DNA of 64,000 bases from Pseudomonas sp. B33.4 (GCF_034555375.1 NZ_CP140706.1:3959001-4023000); one strand, 5' to 3'. Counted from the first letter of the stretch, positions 9,202-18,244 are shown. Program-made: numbers and translations. Notes: generated by a model not told the origin, from the letters alone.

Positions 9202-9330
9202 TCGCGTCCGTTAAAGAACCGCGACAGCCCCCTGCTTCTTGATATCCCTGCCAGGACAGCCACGCCTATTGCTGCGTCGTGTCCGGCCCGAATCTGCGCG
9301 CCTGTGCGGCGCCATCGTGAGTGATTGATT

Positions 9331-10695
9331 ATGAAATTCGCAGCCATCGAAGACGCACGCCTGTTCCTTGAACAGAACCCCGATATCGACATGATCGAAC
9401 TGTTCATCCTCGACGCCAACGGCGTGCCACGCGGCAAGCTGTTGCACCGCGAAGAACTGCTCGCCGTGTACCAAAGCGGCCGGCCGCTACCGAGCACTAT
9501 TCTCGGTCTGACCGTGCAAGGTGAAGACGTCGAAAACTCCGGTCTGGTCTGGGACGTCGGCGATATCGACTGCCGCGCCTATCCGCTTGAGGGCAGTCTG
9601 GTGCGCCTGCCGTGGCGCAAGATTCCGACCGCCGCCGTGCAGGTCAGCATGCACCCGACCGAGGGCATGCCCGCCAGCATCGCCGACCCGCGACACTTGC
9701 TGATCAAGGTCATTGACGGCCTCAAAGCTGAGGGTTATTACCCGGTGATGGCCTGCGAACTGGAGTTCTATCTGCTCGACGCCAAACGTGATCACAACGG
9801 CCGCCCGCAACCGGCGCTGGATGCTGACGGAGGCCGACCGCGACACACTCAGGTTTACGGTTTGCGTGAGCTGGAACAGATCGAACCGTTCCTCGCCGAC
9901 CTCTACAGCGCCTGCAAACTGCACGGTATTCCGGCACGCACGGCGATCTCCGAGTACGCGCCGGGCCAGGTGGAAATCACCCTTGAACATGGCGATGCAC
10001 TGGAGGCGATGGATCAGGCCGTGCGCTATAAACGTCTGGTTAAGGCCATCGCCCACAAGCACGGTATGCAGGCGACGTTCATGGCCAAGCCGTTCGATGA
10101 TCTGGCCGGCACTGGCATGCACATGCACGTCAGTCTGGCCGATGGCGCGGGGCACAATCTGTTCGCCTCGGAAGACCCGGCCGGCACGCCGCTGCTGCGC
10201 ACAGCGATTGGCGGCATGCTCGCGTCCTTGCTCGATTCGCTGCTGCTGTTCTGCCCGAACGCCAACTCGTACCGGCGCTTTCAGGCCAACAGCTATGCAC
10301 CGTTGGCGCCGACCTGGGGCGTCGACAATCGCACCGTCAGCCTGCGCGTTCCGGGCGGCCCGGCCAACACCCGGCACATCGAACACCGCATCTGCGGCGC
10401 CGATGCCAACCCGTACCTGGCAGCGGCGGCGATCCTTGCCGGGATTCATCGCGGCATTCGTGAAGACCTCGACCCGGGTGCGCCGGTCGAGGGCAATGGC
10501 TATGCGCAGGCGAAGGAATTGCTGCCGACCGATTGGCTGACGTCGCTGCAGGCGCTGGAGAATTCGGTGTGGGCGCGGGATGCCTTGGGGCAGGAGTTTC
10601 TCGGGGTGTATCTGGCGGTGAAGCGTGCCGAGTACCGGCAGTTCATGGCCGAAGTGGGTGAGCAGGATTGGCGCTGGTATCTCACCGAGGCCTGA
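9331..10695 (+). CDS. Glutamine synthetase family protein, gamma-glutamylpolyamine synthetase-like
   Basis: A 454-residue glutamine-synthetase fold protein of the PuuA/GlnA3-like group, which ligates glutamate to putrescine or another amine. The ATP-grasp-like GS catalytic blocks are visible: MACELEFYLLD, TGMHMHVSL, NANSYRRFQANSYAPLAPTWG and HRICGADANPYLAAAAILAG. The length equals PuuA-type enzymes and it lacks the C-terminal adenylylation region of GlnA. ATG at 9331 is preferred over TTG at 9325. It is followed by an FAD amine oxidase (10843), the pairing expected for gamma-glutamyl-amine catabolism. A second paralogue is at 27930-29306; the substrate of each is not decided by sequence. Confidence 0.85.
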   Translation: MKFAAIEDARLFLEQNPDIDMIELFILDANGVPRGKLLHREELLAVYQSGRPLPSTILGLTVQGEDVENSGLVWDVGDIDCRAYPLEGSLVRLPWRKIPTAAVQVSMHPTEGMPASIADPRHLLIKVIDGLKAEGYYPVMACELEFYLLDAKRDHNGRPQPALDADGGRPRHTQVYGLRELEQIEPFLADLYSACKLHGIPARTAISEYAPGQVEITLEHGDALEAMDQAVRYKRLVKAIAHKHGMQATFMAKPFDDLAGTGMHMHVSLADGAGHNLFASEDPAGTPLLRTAIGGMLASLLDSLLLFCPNANSYRRFQANSYAPLAPTWGVDNRTVSLRVPGGPANTRHIEHRICGADANPYLAAAAILAGIHRGIREDLDPGAPVEGNGYAQAKELLPTDWLTSLQALENSVWARDALGQEFLGVYLAVKRAEYRQFMAEVGEQDWRWYLTEA

Positions 10696-10717
10696 AGACT
10701 CACCCCTACCCCCTGCA

Positions 10718-10803
10718 GGAGTGAGCCTGCTCGCGATGCGGCCATGTCAGTCACATCATGGGTGAATGACACACCGCTATCGCGAGCAGGCTCACTCCTA
10801 CAG
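10718..10803. repeat. REPIN
   Basis: Inverted pair of GGAGTGAGCCTGCTCGCGA and TCGCGAGCAGGCTCACTCC between the ligase and oxidase genes. It lies in a putative operon junction, where such hairpins often modulate mRNA decay. Confidence 0.85.
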
Positions 10804-10842
10804 GGGACCGCGTACAACCTAAGAATTCCTGTGGACACTGAC

Positions 10843-12126
10843 ATGACCGAACGCTGCAATTCCTACTACACCGCCACCCTCAACCAGGACACCGACTACC
10901 CGACCGTGCAAGGTCGGCACACCGTCGACGTGGTGATCATCGGCGGCGGTTTCACCGGCGTCGCCACCGCCGTCGAACTCGCCGAAAAAGGCCTGAAAGT
11001 CGCCATCGTCGAAAGTAATAAAATAGGCTGGGGCGCCACCGGGCGCAATGGCGGACAAGTCACCGGCAGCCTTTCCGGCGACGGCGCGATGCGCAAACAG
11101 ATGCGCGCGAAACTCGGCGATGACGTCGATGACTTCATCTGGCACCTGCGCTGGCGCGGGCATGAAATCATCCAGCAACGCGTCGAGAAATACGGCATTC
11201 AGTGCGACCTCAAACACGGCCATTTGCACGCGGCGTACAAGCCCAGCCATATGACCGATCTACGCAAGGATTATGAAGAAGCCGTGCGCCGCGGACTGGG
11301 CGATGAGGTCAGCCTGCTCGACCGCAGTCAGGTGCGCGACCTGCTGCAAAGCGACCTCTATCACGGTGCGATCAAGAACACTCGTAACATGCATCTGCAC
11401 CCGCTCAACCTGTGCATCGGTGAAGCGCGGGCGGCGGAAAGTCTCGGGGCGCTGATCTTTGAAAACAGCGAAGTGCTGGAGATCATTCACGGCGCTACAC
11501 CCGGTGTGCGCACGGCTCACGGGCAGATCGACGCCAATCAGGTGATGCTTGCCGGCGATGTCTATCACAAGCTCGAGCCCGGTCAGCTCAAGGGCAAGAT
11601 TTTCCCGGCCATGGGCGGCATCGTTACAACCGCGCCCCTCGGCGATCTGGCGAAACAGATCAACCCCGAAGACCTTGCGGTGTACGACTGCCGCTTCGTC
11701 CTCGACTACTACCGCCTCACCGCCGACGGCCGCTTGCTGTTCGGTGGCGGTGCCAACTACAGCGGCAAGGATTCACGGGACATCGCCGCCGAACTGCGCC
11801 CGTGCATCGAACAAACCTTTCCGGCACTCAAAGGCGTGCAGATCGATTATCAGTGGAGCTGCGCGATGGGCATCGTGATCAACCGCATCCCGCAACTGGG
11901 CAAGCTCTCGGACAATGTCTGGTATTGCCAGGGCTACTCGGGGCACGGCATCGCGACGACGCACATCATGGGTGAAATCATGAGCCGGGCGATCACCGGG
12001 CAGATGGAGCATTTCGATACGTTTGCCCAGTGCCAGCACATTCGTGTGCCGATGGGGGATTTGCTGGGTAACCCGTTGTTGGCTGCGGGGATGTGGTATT
12101 ACCAGATGCTTGAGCGTCTGCGCTGA
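10843..12126 (+). CDS. FAD-dependent amine oxidoreductase (PuuB/DAO family)
   Basis: A 427-residue flavoprotein of the DadA/glycine oxidase superfamily, closest in layout to gamma-glutamylputrescine oxidoreductase PuuB. The N-terminal Rossmann FAD motif VVIIGGGFTGVATAVELAEKG is near residues 30-50, followed by GWGATGRNGGQV. The second copy of this family in the window, at 24838-26121, shares the start pattern NSYYTATLN/NSYYAATRN and the ending GYSGHG motif. ATG at 10843 is chosen because the domain starts normally from there. Likely acts on the gamma-glutamyl-amine made by the preceding ligase. Confidence 0.85.
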   Translation: MTERCNSYYTATLNQDTDYPTVQGRHTVDVVIIGGGFTGVATAVELAEKGLKVAIVESNKIGWGATGRNGGQVTGSLSGDGAMRKQMRAKLGDDVDDFIWHLRWRGHEIIQQRVEKYGIQCDLKHGHLHAAYKPSHMTDLRKDYEEAVRRGLGDEVSLLDRSQVRDLLQSDLYHGAIKNTRNMHLHPLNLCIGEARAAESLGALIFENSEVLEIIHGATPGVRTAHGQIDANQVMLAGDVYHKLEPGQLKGKIFPAMGGIVTTAPLGDLAKQINPEDLAVYDCRFVLDYYRLTADGRLLFGGGANYSGKDSRDIAAELRPCIEQTFPALKGVQIDYQWSCAMGIVINRIPQLGKLSDNVWYCQGYSGHGIATTHIMGEIMSRAITGQMEHFDTFAQCQHIRVPMGDLLGNPLLAAGMWYYQMLERLR

Positions 12127-12151
12127 AACATGTGCTGAATGTACCGGCCCC

Positions 12152-12235
12152 TTCGCGAGCAGGCTCGCTCCCACATTCGACCGCGTTCCTGAGCCAGATC
12201 TCGGTCACCTGTGGGAGCGAGCCTGCTCGCGAAGA
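12152..12235. repeat. REP inverted pair
   Basis: CGCGAGCAGGCTCGCTCCCAC and its complement, separated by ~40 bp, between the convergent oxidase and DeoR-type genes; may also act as a bidirectional terminator. Confidence 0.85.
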
Positions 12236-12256
12236 GGCACTCAAATCAGCAAAACT

Positions 12257-13042
12257 TCAATCCGCCAACTGCTCGACCACAATCCCCAACCGCCGATAAT
12301 CCTCGACACTCCCCGACGCCACATGCCGCTCGGTTATCAGCGTATGCAGGCGCGTACACGACGCCACCACAAACGGCTCCACCGCCCCCAACTTGTCCGC
12401 CGTGGTCACCGCAATCACCCGCGCCGCGCCCTCCAGCATCGCCTGCTTCACCGGCACCTCGTCGAAATGCAGCGAAGTAATCCCCACGTCCGGATGAATC
12501 GCACACACCCCGGTAATCGCCAGATCCGCCCTGATCCCGGCCAGCAGTCGTAGCGCCTCATGCCCGCCCGCCGCCATCGTTCGCGGGTTCAATTGGCCGC
12601 CAGCGAGAATCACCTTCACACCCTTGAATTCGGACAAGGCAATCGCCGTCATCGGCGAAGCGGTCACCGCCGTGATGCTGATATCGGCACGCAACGAGCG
12701 CGCCACCTGCAACGTGGTCGAGCCGGAATCGAACAGCACAATCTGCCCGTCTTCAATCTCCTGCGCCGCCCGTTGCGCCAGACGAATCTTCACCTCATCC
12801 GTCTCGTCCAGCCGCGTGAAGTAATCCTTGCCGGAGTCTTTCGGACGCGGCAGCGCCCCGCCGTGCACGCGTTGCACCAGTCCGGCGTTGTCCAGTTCGG
12901 CGAGGTCGCGGCGGATGGTGTCTTCTGAGACTGCGAAGTGCTGGCTCAACTCGGACGCCATGACCTTGCCGTCACGTTCGAGGAGCAAGAGGATTTTCTG
13001 CCGGCGCAGGGATGGCAGTTCAGCCGCGGAATGATCGTGCAT
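12257..13042 (-). CDS. DeoR/GlpR-family transcriptional regulator
   Basis: A 261-residue repressor-type protein. The N-terminal wHTH reads RRQKILLLLERDGKVMASELS then VSEDTIRRDLAELDNAGLV and RVHGGALP (residues ~12-65), the DeoR signature. The C-terminal DeoRC sugar-phosphate sensor has LFDSGSTTLQVARSL and ITGVCAIHPDVGITS. It is convergent with the polyamine genes and its target is not obvious; a carbon-source or amine regulator is possible. Confidence 0.9.
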   Translation of the reverse strand: MHDHSAAELPSLRRQKILLLLERDGKVMASELSQHFAVSEDTIRRDLAELDNAGLVQRVHGGALPRPKDSGKDYFTRLDETDEVKIRLAQRAAQEIEDGQIVLFDSGSTTLQVARSLRADISITAVTASPMTAIALSEFKGVKVILAGGQLNPRTMAAGGHEALRLLAGIRADLAITGVCAIHPDVGITSLHFDEVPVKQAMLEGAARVIAVTTADKLGAVEPFVVASCTRLHTLITERHVASGSVEDYRRLGIVVEQLAD

Positions 13043-13220
13043 GGTTATGCCTGTTTATGCTTGTAATTGCAGGTTTTGCGAGAGTAGCGAAAGGCTTCAA
13101 CAAACACAAACCGACGGGGTATCAATTGTTTCGATCATTGGAATCAACAAGGCGAATTTTTTCTTTGCTTTCAGCCTGTTCAGAATGGCCCCACTCTAAA
13201 AGGCTCAGGATGAACACCTC

Positions 13221-13289
13221 ATGAATCTCAATTTTGCGTTTGCGTGCATGATCGTCGTGTCATTTGCGATTGCCCTGGGCCATGCCTGA
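13221..13289 (+). CDS. Possible 22-residue single-helix membrane peptide
   Basis: ATG at 13221 encodes MNLNFAFACMIVVSFAIALG and two more residues, almost entirely hydrophobic and able to form one membrane helix. AGGA at 13207-13210 gives a 10-nt spaced ribosome site. It is convergent with the LysR gene, which ends 8 bp further on. Too short for family recognition; translation is unproven. Confidence 0.4.
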   Translation: MNLNFAFACMIVVSFAIALGHA

Positions 13290-13296
13290 CAGTGCC

Positions 13297-14214
13297 TCAG
13301 ACCGACGCCAACAAATGCTCACGCAACCATTTGTGTGCCGGATCGCGATGCGAACGCTCGCCCCAGAACATCGCCATTTCGTAACCGGGCACTTCCAGCG
13401 GCGCGTCGACCACTTGCAACGCCGGGTTGCCGCGCACCAGGCGTGACGGCAGCATCGCCACCAGATCGGTGCTGGCCAACACCGACATCGCCATCAGAAA
13501 GTGCGGCACCGACAACACCACTTTGCGCATCAGCCCGACATCGGCCAACGCCCGATCGGTCACCCCGAAAAAGCCCCCGCCCTCTCGCGACACCATCACG
13601 TGTTCCAGCGCGCAGAATTGTTTGCGTGTGGGTGCAGACTTTAATCCCGGATGGCCGACTCGACCCGCCAGCACATAACGCTCGGTGAACAGCGGCCGTC
13701 GATGCAGCTCCGGCGGCGCGTCTTCGCTGATGTGCAGCGCCAGATCGAACACGCCCTGCTCGGCCTGCTTGACCAGATGCGCCGGTGTCAGATCGATCAC
13801 CGCCAGACGCGTGCCCGGCGCCTGTTCGCGCAAGCTGCTCAGCGCCGGCAACACCACCGTCGACTCGCCGTAATCGGTCGCGGCGATCTTCCAGGTGTGC
13901 GTCGCCAGCGCCGGGTCGAACGCACTGGCCGGCGCCACCGCCCTCTCCAACGCCTCCAGCGCCTCCCGCAACGGCTCACGCAACTCATCGGCGCGCGCCG
14001 TCGGGCGCATGCCCCGAGGTCCGGGTAACAGCAACGGATCGCCAAAGATGTCGCGCAACTTGGCCAGATGCACGCTCACCGAAGGCTGCGACAGGTTCAG
14101 GCGCTGCGCCGCGCGGGTGACGTTGTGCTCGGAGAGCAGCACATCGAGGGTCAGCAGCAGATTGATATCCAGCCGTCTCAAATTATTCATGGCTATACCA
14201 GACATATCAGACAT
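13297..14214 (-). CDS. LysR-family regulator divergent from quinone reductase
   Basis: LTTR of 305 residues from ATG 14214 (GGAA just upstream) or 297 from ATG 14190. The wHTH is NNLRRLDINLLLTLDVLLSE then AAQRLNLSQPSVSVHLAKLR, as in the NodD/SyrM/LeuO-like branch (DLNLL motif). It reads away from the NAD(P)H quinone reductase gene across a 61-bp gap, the usual arrangement for an LTTR that controls its neighbour in response to a redox-active compound. Confidence 0.9.
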   Translation of the reverse strand: MSDMSGIAMNNLRRLDINLLLTLDVLLSEHNVTRAAQRLNLSQPSVSVHLAKLRDIFGDPLLLPGPRGMRPTARADELREPLREALEALERAVAPASAFDPALATHTWKIAATDYGESTVVLPALSSLREQAPGTRLAVIDLTPAHLVKQAEQGVFDLALHISEDAPPELHRRPLFTERYVLAGRVGHPGLKSAPTRKQFCALEHVMVSREGGGFFGVTDRALADVGLMRKVVLSVPHFLMAMSVLASTDLVAMLPSRLVRGNPALQVVDAPLEVPGYEMAMFWGERSHRDPAHKWLREHLLASV

Positions 14215-14275
14215 TCATTTCCAATATACCGGTTGAACGCCGATCCTGCAGTCACTCAGCTAACGGAGCTTCAAC

Positions 14276-15052
14276 ATGAACGTCTTACTCGTCTACGCCC
14301 ACCCGGAACCGACTTCCCTCAACGGCTCGCTGCGCGACTTCAGCGTCCAGCGCCTGCAAGCCGCCGGTCACACCGTGCAAGTCTCCGACCTCTACGCGAT
14401 GAACTGGAAAGCCACGCTGGACGCCGACGACGCCCCTGAGCGCGATGCGACGAAACCGTTCCATGCCTCGCTCGACTCGAAAGTCGCTTACGCCGAAGGC
14501 ACTCAGGCCGCCGACATCGCTCGCGAGCAGGAAAAACTGTTGTGGGCGGATGCGCTGATTCTGCAGTTTCCGCTGTGGTGGTTCACCATGCCCGCCATTC
14601 TCAAAGGTTGGGTCGATCGGGTATACGCCTACGGTTTTGCCTATGGCGTCGGCGAACATTCCGACAGTCGTTGGGGCGAGCGTTATGGCGAAGGGAAAAT
14701 GAAAGGCAAACGGGCGATGTTGATGGTCACCACTGGCGGCTGGGAATCGCACTACGCGCCGCGCGGGATTAACGGGCCGATGGATGATTTGCTGTTTCCG
14801 ATTCAGCACGGGATTTTGTATTACCCCGGTTTTGAAGTGGTGCCACCGTTTGTGGTGTATCGGACGAGTCGGATGGATGCGGAGCGGTATGCCGAGACTT
14901 GCGATGAGTTGGGGCGGCGGCTGGATGAGTTGTGGAGTGCAAGGCCGATCGGGTTTCGGCAGCAGAATGCCGGGGAGTATGAGATTCCTGCTTTGACGTT
15001 GAAGAGCGATATCGCGCCGGATAGCGAAGGCTTCGACGCACACATCCGTTAG
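14276..15052 (+). CDS. NAD(P)H dehydrogenase (quinone), flavodoxin-fold
   Basis: A 258-residue NQO1/MdaB-like flavoprotein that reduces quinones by two electrons. The start MNVLLVYAHPEPTSLNGSL is the FMN/FAD phosphate-binding loop of this family, and LILQFPLWWFTMPAILKGWVDRV is the conserved cofactor and NAD(P)H segment near residues 95-118. LMVTTGGWESHYAPRGING forms the following loop. Expression is probably controlled by the divergent LysR gene. Confidence 0.92.
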   Translation: MNVLLVYAHPEPTSLNGSLRDFSVQRLQAAGHTVQVSDLYAMNWKATLDADDAPERDATKPFHASLDSKVAYAEGTQAADIAREQEKLLWADALILQFPLWWFTMPAILKGWVDRVYAYGFAYGVGEHSDSRWGERYGEGKMKGKRAMLMVTTGGWESHYAPRGINGPMDDLLFPIQHGILYYPGFEVVPPFVVYRTSRMDAERYAETCDELGRRLDELWSARPIGFRQQNAGEYEIPALTLKSDIAPDSEGFDAHIR

Positions 15053-15062
15053 CGCCGCATTG

Positions 15063-15220
15063 CCCTCACCCCAGCCCTCTCCCGGAGGGAGAGGGCGCCG
15101 ACCGCGTTGGATGTTCGAGTTACACCGACCTGATATCTCGAGTTGAACTCAGCTTTTGAAAGACACCGAGATCGGCTCCCTTCCCCCTCGCCCCCCTGGG
15201 GGAGAGGGCTGGGGTGAGGG
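15063..15220. repeat. CCCTCTCCC-type inverted repeat element
   Basis: ~158-bp element with CCCTCACCCCAGCCCTCTCC at the left and GGAGAGGGCTGGGGTGAGGG at the right. Its interior is more diverged than in the other copies, and lies between convergent genes. Confidence 0.85.
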
Positions 15221-15266
15221 GGATGAATCTAACTGACACACCGCAACACATTGACATCAGCTCCAG

Positions 15267-16289
15267 TCAGGCCTCTTCGCGCGCCCGCCGCACCTGCACC
15301 AACAACGCCGGCGCAAAATGCAGCAACACCATCCGGCTCAAATGATGAGTCAGAATAAACACCACATTCAGCCCCCCACCAAACGCGACAATCGCAATCG
15401 TCTCAATCGCCCCCGGCATGTACGCCAACCACAGCGACAGCGGATCACTGCCCAACCAGCGCGCCGCCACTTCAGCAAATACCGCCGCGACCACGATCAT
15501 CAACCCAACCGAGACCAACGCTGTGCGCCCATGACGTCCCAGTTCCGCGACGCCCAGCCCCTGAAACCTTGAGCCGATCCGCACGCCGAGAATCAGCGCC
15601 GCCAGATTCAGGCTCCAGTCCGGCATATGAAAACCGTGCAGCCATCCCGATTTCACAAACACCGCTGTGATGATGATCGCGGTGAGCATGAACGGCGCCG
15701 GTACGCCGATTACCAGTAGCAAGCGTCCGAGCAGCACGCTCAACGCAATCACCGAAAGCGCCGTCAGGGCCATGCCTGTCGTTAAAGGATCACCATCGGC
15801 AACCGCCACCGCAGTGGCTTGACCGGGAATCAAGAAACTCACCAACACCGTGATCAACAGCAAGCGCATCAAGTGCACGATGATGACCTTGCTTGACGCT
15901 TTTTCCGACTCGAGTAAATCGAACACCGCAGCCAGTGCACCGGGATAGACCGCCAACAGCGCATCGGTGCGATTCCAGCCTGCGCCGCGTGTCAGCCACC
16001 ATCCGGCCAACACGATTTGCACCGTCAGGCAAATCAACAACACACCAAGGCTCGGCAACATCGTTGACGCCGTCTCGCTATCCCACGCTTCGAACATCAA
16101 CCCGGTGGCGATGCCCAGCGTGACCTGGATGTAGCCAAGTCCATAAGGAGTTGCCGGGGCGATACCGGTTTTGCTGGCAAACAATGCAGTGACGACAATC
16201 GAGCCCAACAGTAAACCGTGTGGCACACCTTCGAACTGCAACAGCGCGCCGAAACCGGCGGCAATCAACAAACAGAAAATGGATTTCAT
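15267..16289 (-). CDS. AbrB-family inner membrane protein
   Basis: A 340-residue polytopic membrane protein of the AbrB/AmoA-like family (often named 'ammonia monooxygenase' or 'AbrB family transcriptional regulator' by error). Around ten hydrophobic segments are visible, arranged as two similar halves: TALFASKTG...GLGYIQVTLGIATGLMF in the first, and SLNLAALILGVRIGSRF with YMPGAIETIAIVAFGGGLN in the second. This internal duplication is a feature of the family. Its transported substrate is unknown. Confidence 0.82.
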   Translation of the reverse strand: MKSIFCLLIAAGFGALLQFEGVPHGLLLGSIVVTALFASKTGIAPATPYGLGYIQVTLGIATGLMFEAWDSETASTMLPSLGVLLICLTVQIVLAGWWLTRGAGWNRTDALLAVYPGALAAVFDLLESEKASSKVIIVHLMRLLLITVLVSFLIPGQATAVAVADGDPLTTGMALTALSVIALSVLLGRLLLVIGVPAPFMLTAIIITAVFVKSGWLHGFHMPDWSLNLAALILGVRIGSRFQGLGVAELGRHGRTALVSVGLMIVVAAVFAEVAARWLGSDPLSLWLAYMPGAIETIAIVAFGGGLNVVFILTHHLSRMVLLHFAPALLVQVRRAREEA

Positions 16290-16329
16290 AGTCGCCTTCC
16301 TGGCTATTTACCTGACACACCACAACCCC

Positions 16330-16417
16330 CTGTAGGAGCTGCCGAAGGCTGCGATCTTTTGACTTTTGTTTTTAAAAGCAAGATCAAAAGATCGCAGCCT
16401 TCGGCAGCTCCTACAGG
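16330..16417. repeat. REP pair, GCTGCGATCTTTTGA class
   Basis: Near-perfect long inverted repeat: TGTAGGAGCTGCCGAAGGCT... and its complement around a ~20-bp AT-rich loop. A related copy is at 33642-33722. It sits between two minus-strand genes and could form a strong hairpin. Confidence 0.85.
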
Positions 16418-16431
16418 GGATGTATTCGTTT

Positions 16432-16854
16432 TCAGCCGCGCAACCGGCCAATCGCCCGGCGGTATTTTTCGACCCGTTCGAGATCTTCCCAACTTGGCGA
16501 GGCAATTCGCGACAGATCGCTGTTCTCTTCCAGATCCGCCAGCTTCACCACCCGGCCGATCGGATTCTGTGCGGCGCGGTCAACGAAGTCTTCATAGGAT
16601 TCGCCCGGCACTTTGGTCACGGATTCGATAGCGCTCAAAACCTCCTCGCTGAAGCCTTCCTTGCGCAAGTCATCAAGGCTGACACCGCAATCCTCAACCA
16701 CATCGTGCAGCACGGCGACGATGCGCTCTTCCAGGGTGCTCATGCGTAACATGACTTTCAGCGGATGCAGAATGTACGGCGCACCGCCCTTGTCGACCTG
16801 CCCGGCATGGGCCGTGGCGGCGATGGCGATAGCGCGTTCGAGGGTCTGGGTCAT
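16432..16854 (-). CDS. HD-domain phosphohydrolase, SpoT/MESH1-like
   Basis: A 140-residue single-domain HD protein. HAGQVDKGGAPYILHPLKV supplies the first His, VAVLHDVVEDCG the HD pair, and VVKLADLEENSD the last Asp, the pattern of ppGpp hydrolase-type domains (Mesh1, SpoT N-terminus). There is no synthetase or TGS domain. It may hydrolyse (p)ppGpp or another nucleotide; the substrate is inferred from family only. Confidence 0.85.
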   Translation of the reverse strand: MTQTLERAIAIAATAHAGQVDKGGAPYILHPLKVMLRMSTLEERIVAVLHDVVEDCGVSLDDLRKEGFSEEVLSAIESVTKVPGESYEDFVDRAAQNPIGRVVKLADLEENSDLSRIASPSWEDLERVEKYRRAIGRLRG

Positions 16855-16869
16855 GAAAATCTCCGAGGT

Positions 16870-17259
16870 TTAAACACCGTAGCGGCCGCCGACATGGATA
16901 TTGCGCTTGAGCCAGTTGCCGATCGCCTTCAGGCGACTGACTGGCTTCGCTGGCCCGCAATGACGCTGAAGAATCAGCGACACCAGTGTGGCCTGATCGG
17001 CTTTTGGATGGGCATCGATCAACTCGGCAACCCACGCGCAATCGGCCTTGTGCAGATGCTCACGCCACTCTCCAGGCCAGGCGTCCAGCTCATCCAGCGC
17101 CAACCATCGCGCACCGCCATGCTCCATGTGCCCGCCGGACATCGACTGCTCGAAGCAGAAAGGCGTGTCTGGCTTTGCAGGGTCAATGTGAAACAGATAG
17201 ATGTCGTGGAACGGATGCTGTGCGGGGGGCGCGTTATTGCGGCTGCCGATTTCGATCAT
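16870..17259 (-). CDS. Hypothetical protein upstream of HD gene
   Basis: A 129-residue frame from the ATG at 17259 (MIEIGSRNNAPPAQ...), ending 15 bp before the HD-domain gene on the same strand. The middle HGGARWLALDELDAWPGEW resembles the C-terminal part of some Nudix proteins, but no Nudix box is visible, so this is not claimed. The C-terminus is basic (LKAIGNWLKRNIHVGG). Possible co-transcription with the HD gene. The frame stays open further upstream, so the start is uncertain. Confidence 0.5.
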   Translation of the reverse strand: MIEIGSRNNAPPAQHPFHDIYLFHIDPAKPDTPFCFEQSMSGGHMEHGGARWLALDELDAWPGEWREHLHKADCAWVAELIDAHPKADQATLVSLILQRHCGPAKPVSRLKAIGNWLKRNIHVGGRYGV

Positions 17260-17425
17260 GGGCAATGTTCCAATCCTTGGGCGCTGAGTGTTTCCGATTG
17301 TTTCGCAGTGTACGCCACAGGAGCAAATCAAAAACCCGATGGAACCTCCCTCCTCCACTCCGCCTCGAAACTTTAAAGCGCCAAAATCATCGATCAGACC
17401 CGGCGCCCCTGAAGAGGAAACCCCG

Positions 17426-17857
17426 ATGAACATTCGCTTCCTGCTTCTGATCGCCAGCTTCGCCGTCATCCCCACCTGCGTCATGGCCGAAGGCTGCGAC
17501 GTCCAGACCCAATCCTCCAGCGCCTCGGTGCCAGCGGTGGAAACCCACAGCTGCTATGAATACGAAGGCATGCCGGTTAACTCAATCGACTGGTCGTGCA
17601 GCAACGAAAGCAAAGACATGCTCAGCAGCACTAAAACCAAGGTCGAACACTGTGCCGATCACTACCAGGCCACGTGCATCGCCACCATAACCCAGGAATC
17701 CCTGGCCAATCCGCACTCCACCAGCAAAGACAAGAATGCCAAGGCGCTGAACATCCCCGACAACGCCCAAGTGACCACGTATTACTACGACGTGGAGCAT
17801 TTGGCGCAGGCGCGGATTGATTGTGAGAATGGTGGCGGGCATTGGAAAGCGAAGTAA
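17426..17857 (+). CDS. Small secreted protein, six cysteines, unknown function
   Basis: A 143-residue product with a clear signal peptide (MNIRFLLLIASFAVIPTCVMA, cleavage before EGCDVQ). The mature part has six cysteines, suggesting three disulfides in the periplasm or outside. The ATG at 17426 has GAAGAGGAAA upstream. A rho-independent terminator follows at 17889. Not recognised as a named family. It is the first of several small exported proteins at the edge of the accessory island. Confidence 0.65.
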   Translation: MNIRFLLLIASFAVIPTCVMAEGCDVQTQSSSASVPAVETHSCYEYEGMPVNSIDWSCSNESKDMLSSTKTKVEHCADHYQATCIATITQESLANPHSTSKDKNAKALNIPDNAQVTTYYYDVEHLAQARIDCENGGGHWKAK

Positions 17858-17888
17858 TCGTTTGATATTTGCGCTGGCGATACGCAAA

Positions 17889-17920
17889 GAAAAGCCCGGC
17901 TCAAAAGACCGGGCTCTTTT
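17889..17920. terminator. Bidirectional intrinsic terminator
   Basis: AGCCCGG (17893-17899) pairs with CCGGGCT (17909-17915), flanked by A-rich sequence on the left and CTTTT on the right, between the convergent genes ending at 17857 and 17936. Confidence 0.85.
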
Positions 17921-17935
17921 AGTGCGCGATATCCA

Positions 17936-18220
17936 TTAACCACCGCCATTACCACCACTGCTGCTACCGGACGGTTGACCCGCAGGACTGGGTTTGGAGG
18001 CAGAAGGCACCGGCCCATTGTCGGTCTTGCCACCATCACCACCCTTGGGCAGCGAATTGGCATCCGGGTCGGCATTGGTGGCTGGAGACGCCGGTTCACG
18101 AGTCTGGCTGTTGCCGTCGTTCGCTGTCGGGGTCGACGTTTCGCCGGCCGCGATCGCGTAAAGCGAACTGCCTGACAGCAACGCCGCGAGGGTTAACATC
18201 GCGATTTTATGGTTCAGCAT
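17936..18220 (-). CDS. Small exported protein, Ser/Pro/Gly-rich tail
   Basis: A 94-residue protein with a signal peptide (MLNHKIAMLTLAALLSGSSL, cleavage probably after YAIAA) and a low-complexity mature region of Ser, Pro, Asn, Asp and Gly ending SSSGGNGGG. Likely periplasmic and unstructured. No family recognised. Confidence 0.6.
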   Translation of the reverse strand: MLNHKIAMLTLAALLSGSSLYAIAAGETSTPTANDGNSQTREPASPATNADPDANSLPKGGDGGKTDNGPVPSASKPSPAGQPSGSSSGGNGGG

Positions 18221-18244
18221 GGTGGCTCTTCCTTTGCGTGGGGA

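Noticed and set aside
16870..17259. Nudix hydrolase assignment for the hypothetical gene
   Set aside because: A fragment (ARWLALDEL) looks Nudix-like, but the Nudix box GX5EX7REUXEEXGU is absent.
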